DNA of 64,000 nt from Verrucomicrobia bacterium LW23 (lineage in GTDB: Bacteria > Verrucomicrobiota > Verrucomicrobiia > Methylacidiphilales > UBA1321): the NCBI GenBank assembly GCA_003054695.1, contig QAZA01000017.1:1-64000 (forward strand), written 5' to 3'. This document shows, piece after piece, positions 61,121-64,000 of the stretch; position 1 is the first letter of the stretch, and each line of letters opens with the position of its first letter. The notes under the pieces were generated by a model that was given only the letters and a program-made list of their open reading frames with translations, was not told the origin of the DNA and made no database searches. A program made the translations under genes and the position numbers.

Positions 61121-61234
61121 CCGGCGCGGGCGGCATTGACTTTTGGCCGGCGACGTGGCGTTATGCATGCATCAGCGGCGCAAGCACTTATTGCGAGGGG
61201 GCGGCGCTGAAACCGATGGGATCCTGGGCAGCCT

Positions 61235-62203
61235 ATGTTGCGCAATTTACACGGAGCTTTTTGGGCAAGCTGGGAGGTTCCCGGCCTGGGGCGCCTGCCG
61301 CTTAACGTGCTGGCGCTCAGCGGGTTGGGCATTCTCGGCTTCGGCAACTCCGGCTTCTGGTTTATGGGCGCGGGGCTGGAGGTGTTTTACCTGTACATGA
61401 TGGCGATGAACCCGCGCTTTCAGGCGGTGATCGACTCCGAGGCGTACCGGCAGATCAACCAGGAGGCCAACAACGAGCGGGCAAAGCTCCTTTCGTCTCT
61501 CGACAACACCTCGCGCGCACGGCTGGAGACGCTGGAGGAGCGCTGCCGCAAGGTGCTGGATCTGCTGAGCGAAAATCCCTACCAGGAGATTACCCTGGAG
61601 GTCAACCGCGGCGCTCTGCAAAAGCTGTTCCTCATCTACATGAAACTTCTTGTGGCGCAACGACATCTGTTGCAAACGCCCGGCTACGCGGCCGTCGGCA
61701 AGGATCTGGAGAAGCAGATCGCCTCCCTCCGGCGCGAGCTCGAAAACGTCTCGCTCTCGCCTACCCTGCGCGAGTCCAAAACCGCAACGATGCGCATCAC
61801 CGAGCAGCGCCTGCACAACCTGCACACGCGCGACCAGCGCCTGAGCGAGCTGCAGAGCGACATGGAGCGCATTGAGGCGCAGGTGGAGCTGGCCATGGAG
61901 AACGCGCGCCTGCGCAACCAGGGCGAGGTCGTGCCCGGTAACATCACCCTCGCCAGCCAGCTGCTGGACGAATCGCTGTACGGCGACGATCTGGGCACCG
62001 TCGCCGCGTTCGAGCGCTCCATGGACACGAGCGGCGCCAGCCCGTTTGGGCTGGGCCAGGGCGGATCGGCCGGGCAAAGCGCGTCTGGCGCTGCAAGTAC
62101 CTCCTCGGGAGCTCGTTACAGCGATCGCGATCAGCCGCCTCCCCCCACGATGCCGACGCCGCCTCCTGTGCAACCAGCGCCGCCGCCCGGTCAATCCGCA
62201 TAG
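61235..62203 (+). CDS. Inner-membrane protein with cytoplasmic coiled coil
   Basis: A 322-residue protein. Two hydrophobic stretches near the N-terminus (~22-38 and ~42-58: LPLNVLALSGLGILGFG and GFWFMGAGLEVFYLYMMAM) make a membrane hairpin. Residues ~65-245 are heptad-rich helix (SRARLETLEERCRKVLDLLS, QIASLRRELENVSLS, LSELQSDMERIEAQVELAME). The tail is disordered, Gly/Ser then Pro-rich (PPPPTMPTPPPVQPAPPP). No enzyme motif. It is on the same strand 114 bases after the SBP gene and probably serves as a scaffold for the two binding proteins. No family recognised. Confidence 0.7.
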   Translation: MLRNLHGAFWASWEVPGLGRLPLNVLALSGLGILGFGNSGFWFMGAGLEVFYLYMMAMNPRFQAVIDSEAYRQINQEANNERAKLLSSLDNTSRARLETLEERCRKVLDLLSENPYQEITLEVNRGALQKLFLIYMKLLVAQRHLLQTPGYAAVGKDLEKQIASLRRELENVSLSPTLRESKTATMRITEQRLHNLHTRDQRLSELQSDMERIEAQVELAMENARLRNQGEVVPGNITLASQLLDESLYGDDLGTVAAFERSMDTSGASPFGLGQGGSAGQSASGAASTSSGARYSDRDQPPPPTMPTPPPVQPAPPPGQSA

Positions 62204-62242
62204 CTGCGCGACTCTCTGTCTCCCGGACGGCAGTATTCGCCT

Positions 62243-62647
62243 TTAGGGCTTGTCGTTGTACTTCCACCTGGGATTGAAGACGGTTCCGTGCAGGATGTAG
62301 GAGTAAAACCCTGTGCCGCCGACGAAAAACTCAACCTTGGAGAGGCCTCCCACCGGCTTAAATGTAACCTTCAGATTTTTTGTATTCGGACCTATTCGCA
62401 CAGTGGCGGATTTGCCCAGAGCGAGGCGTTTTGACCAGGATTTCGCCAGGTCGATACCGGAGGAGTGTCGCTCCAGCCACTCTACTTTGATGTCGGCAAC
62501 GTAACCGGCCTCGCAATAGAAAGTGAGGGACGTGGCTTTTGGGTCGTAAGTTGCTCGGGCAAAGGCTGGGGCAGGGGCGAGTGCCGCGAGCAAAAGGATT
62601 ATCGCATAAGCGCAAAAGGTGCGCAGTGGGGCGAGGCGTGTTGTCAT
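62243..62647 (-). CDS. Small secreted hypothetical protein
   Basis: A 134-residue exported protein. The start at 62647 gives a signal peptide (LRTFCAYAIILLLAALAPAP, then AFA). The frame is open further upstream to 62884 but that would bury the signal peptide. The mature part is about 105 residues, mostly beta (TSLTFYCEAGYVADIKVEWL, SATVRIGPNTKNLKVTFKPV) and ends in FNPRWKYNDKP. No family or catalytic motif recognised. It converges on the coiled-coil membrane protein gene and is divergent from PhyH. Confidence 0.65.
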   Translation of the reverse strand: MTTRLAPLRTFCAYAIILLLAALAPAPAFARATYDPKATSLTFYCEAGYVADIKVEWLERHSSGIDLAKSWSKRLALGKSATVRIGPNTKNLKVTFKPVGGLSKVEFFVGGTGFYSYILHGTVFNPRWKYNDKP

Positions 62648-62929
62648 AGCTGTATTTTTTTGTGGAAACGGAAACCAGGGATCGAAAACCACTGAAGAGA
62701 CGACCGAGCATCTACGAGATGAGACGGTACCGAAAACAACGAACTGACCGAGGGAACCTGAACTGAACCTGCGGCGAGCGTAGGCGAGAGTAGCGACAAA
62801 TAGCAAATGGAGAATACCTGCCAGCGAGAAAAAGGGTCGCGAGGAAGCGGGGACGCAGAGCAAAAAAGTATCAGTATTTGGCACGCGCGGCGTAGAAGGG
62901 CGCAGGGGTCTTCGCTTATGGTGGGGCGC

Positions 62930-63757
62930 ATGTCAACCACCACACTTGCAGCTTTGGATATTGATACGGAATACACAATAACGCCCGAGCACATCGCCCG
63001 GTTTCGGCGCGATGGGTACATCAAGCTTAAGGATGTGCTGAGCGCCGGGGTGTTGCAGCATTACGGGCGGGAGATTACCCGGCTGGTGCTGCTGCTCAAC
63101 AAGGAGAGCAAGCCGCTGGATCAGCGGGGAACGTACAGCAAGGCGTTTTTGCAAGTCATGAATCTGTGGCGGCAGAGCGACCTGGTGCGGGAGTTCGTGT
63201 TTGGCAAAAGGCTGGCGCGCATCGCTACGGAGCTGCTCGGCACGCGCGGGGTGCGCATGTATCACGACCAGGCGCTGTACAAGGAGGCCGGCGGCGGCTA
63301 CACGCCCTGGCACGTGGATCAGTACTACTGGCCGCTGGAGACGGAGAAGACCGTGACGGCGTGGATTCCCCTGCACGCGGTGCCGCTGGATAACGGGCCG
63401 CTTTCCTTTTCCGTGGGCAGCCAGCGCATTAAAATCGGGCGCGAGCTGGAGATCAGCGACGAGAGCGAGAAGAAGATTCAGGAGCAGCTGAAGCTGAGCA
63501 ACCTGCCGATCAATGAGACGCCGTACGACCTGGGCGAAGTGAGTTTTCACCTCGGCTTCACCTTCCACCGCGCCGGGCCCAACAAGCTGGATTACCCGCG
63601 CGAGGTGATGACAATCATCTACATGGACCGCGACATGCGCCTGGCCCGACCCATGAACCGCAACCAGGAGAACGACTGGAAAGGCTGGTGCCCGGGCGCG
63701 CAGATCGGAGAGATCATCGACACGCCGCTGAACCCGGTGCTGTTCTCCAAGGATTAA
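62930..63757 (+). CDS. Phytanoyl-CoA dioxygenase (PhyH)-family oxygenase
   Basis: A 275-residue Fe(II)/2-oxoglutarate oxygenase. The iron triad is H128-x-D130 in TPWHVDQYYW and the distal His213 in FHRAGPN; Arg224 in YPREVMTIIY would hold 2-oxoglutarate. The N-terminus (EHIARFRRDGYIKLKDVLSA) is standard. The start at 62930 is preferred to 62807, which adds an Arg-rich, low-complexity piece. Substrates of bacterial PhyH proteins are diverse and unknown here. Its stop codon overlaps the stop of the convergent AraC gene. Confidence 0.87.
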   Translation: MSTTTLAALDIDTEYTITPEHIARFRRDGYIKLKDVLSAGVLQHYGREITRLVLLLNKESKPLDQRGTYSKAFLQVMNLWRQSDLVREFVFGKRLARIATELLGTRGVRMYHDQALYKEAGGGYTPWHVDQYYWPLETEKTVTAWIPLHAVPLDNGPLSFSVGSQRIKIGRELEISDESEKKIQEQLKLSNLPINETPYDLGEVSFHLGFTFHRAGPNKLDYPREVMTIIYMDRDMRLARPMNRNQENDWKGWCPGAQIGEIIDTPLNPVLFSKD

Positions 63758-64000
63758 GCGCGGGCGTCCGAGGCGTTGGGCGGAGTCCCCGCGGCGGCCT
63801 CCGCGGCGGCGCGGCGGAACTCCCTGGGCGGGACGCTGCGCAGGCGGAGAAACTGGCGGTTGAAGTTGGAGAGGTTGCCGTAGCCGCAGTCGTAGCATAT
63901 CTCCGCCACGGTGCGGTCGCTCTCCAGCAGCGCCTGAGCGGCGTGGCCGATGCGTACCTCATTGAGGAACTCGCGGAACGTGCGATTGGTGGCGCGGCGG
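63754..64000 (-). CDS. AraC-family regulator, C-terminal part, 5' end off window
   Basis: The minus-strand frame from the right edge to TAA at 63754-63756 encodes the last 81 residues of an AraC/XylS-type DNA-binding domain: TFREFLNEVRIGHAAQALLE, then TVAEICYDCGYGNLSNFNRQ (the second helix-turn-helix) and a C-terminal PPREFRR followed by an Ala-rich tail. The sensor domain and first helix lie beyond base 64000. It overlaps the PhyH stop by 3 bases. AraC genes beside PhyH genes are frequent in carbohydrate-degrading Verrucomicrobiota, so it may control PhyH. Confidence 0.85.
   Translation of the reverse strand, partial: RRATNRTFREFLNEVRIGHAAQALLESDRTVAEICYDCGYGNLSNFNRQFLRLRSVPPREFRRAAAEAAAGTPPNASDARA

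Noticed and set aside
62648-62884. Upstream extension of the small secreted protein gene
   Set aside because: It would place 79 residues before a clear signal peptide.
1-64000. tRNA, rRNA, CRISPR arrays, transposases, phage genes, riboswitches
   Set aside because: I looked for these by eye and saw none that I could support.

Overview
The window is one contiguous stretch of a high-GC (roughly 60%) bacterial chromosome. The best taxonomic marker is a four-gene set matching the Verru_Chthon cassette (proteins A, B, C, D at 43836-50718), plus a second, unlinked cassette-A paralogue at 14154-18308. This points to Verrucomicrobiota. The many secreted glycosidases, a GntR-LacI hybrid regulator, PhyH/AraC neighbours and GH127/GH105/GH78 enzymes fit a polysaccharide-degrading member, perhaps Opitutales-like, but I cannot name a genus. 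No rRNA, tRNA, CRISPR, transposase or phage gene was seen.

Layout. 1-4.1 kb: 3' end of a GH78 alpha-L-rhamnosidase, an MDR oxidoreductase, and a GntR-LacI regulator divergent from a secreted CBM-like protein with a candidate operator between them. 4.2-10.1 kb: a CobB-type sirtuin, PriA, two small proteins missed by length cut-offs (51 and 53 aa), and an ABC-2-like permease. 10.5-20.3 kb: secreted SGNH hydrolase and two clan-A-like glycosidases on the minus strand around the orphan cassette-A paralogue. 20.5-21.8 kb: ArsR-like regulator and SDR. 22.2-29.8 kb: three large plus-strand genes of surface-polysaccharide synthesis (barrel-GT4-like fusion; sulfotransferase-like/GT-B/GT2-like fusion; GT-C membrane protein). 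30.2-41.1 kb: carbohydrate degradation and uptake (GH5, GH127, GH105, beta-helix protein, porin, cyclase-like toroid) plus an AspT-type transporter. 41.2-41.6 kb: gene-free, with two large palindromic elements. 41.6-43.7 kb: KGG/plasmid-stabilisation-like protein, phosphoribosyltransferase, bestrophin. 43.8-50.7 kb: the cassette, which looks like an oversized minor-pseudopilin (GspK-I-J-H-like) set. 51.4-62.2 kb: PstS-C-A-B followed, with no PhoU, by a CBS-PAS-DUF4388 protein, an SBP-VWA lipoprotein, a second SBP and a membrane coiled-coil protein. 62.2-64 kb: a small secreted protein, a PhyH dioxygenase and the end of an AraC regulator.

How the genes fit together. The glycosidases (GH78, GH127, GH105, GH5, beta-helix, SGNH) would attack pectin or hemicellulose side chains outside the cell, with the porin as one possible uptake route. 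The three big synthesis genes would build or decorate a surface glycan. The two most unusual loci are the extended Pst locus, where the normal PhoU position is taken by CBS-PAS-DUF4388 and VWA/SBP genes, and the pseudopilin cassette with a shared 36-bp element upstream of both A and B-C-D. All functions are read from motifs; no searches were run.
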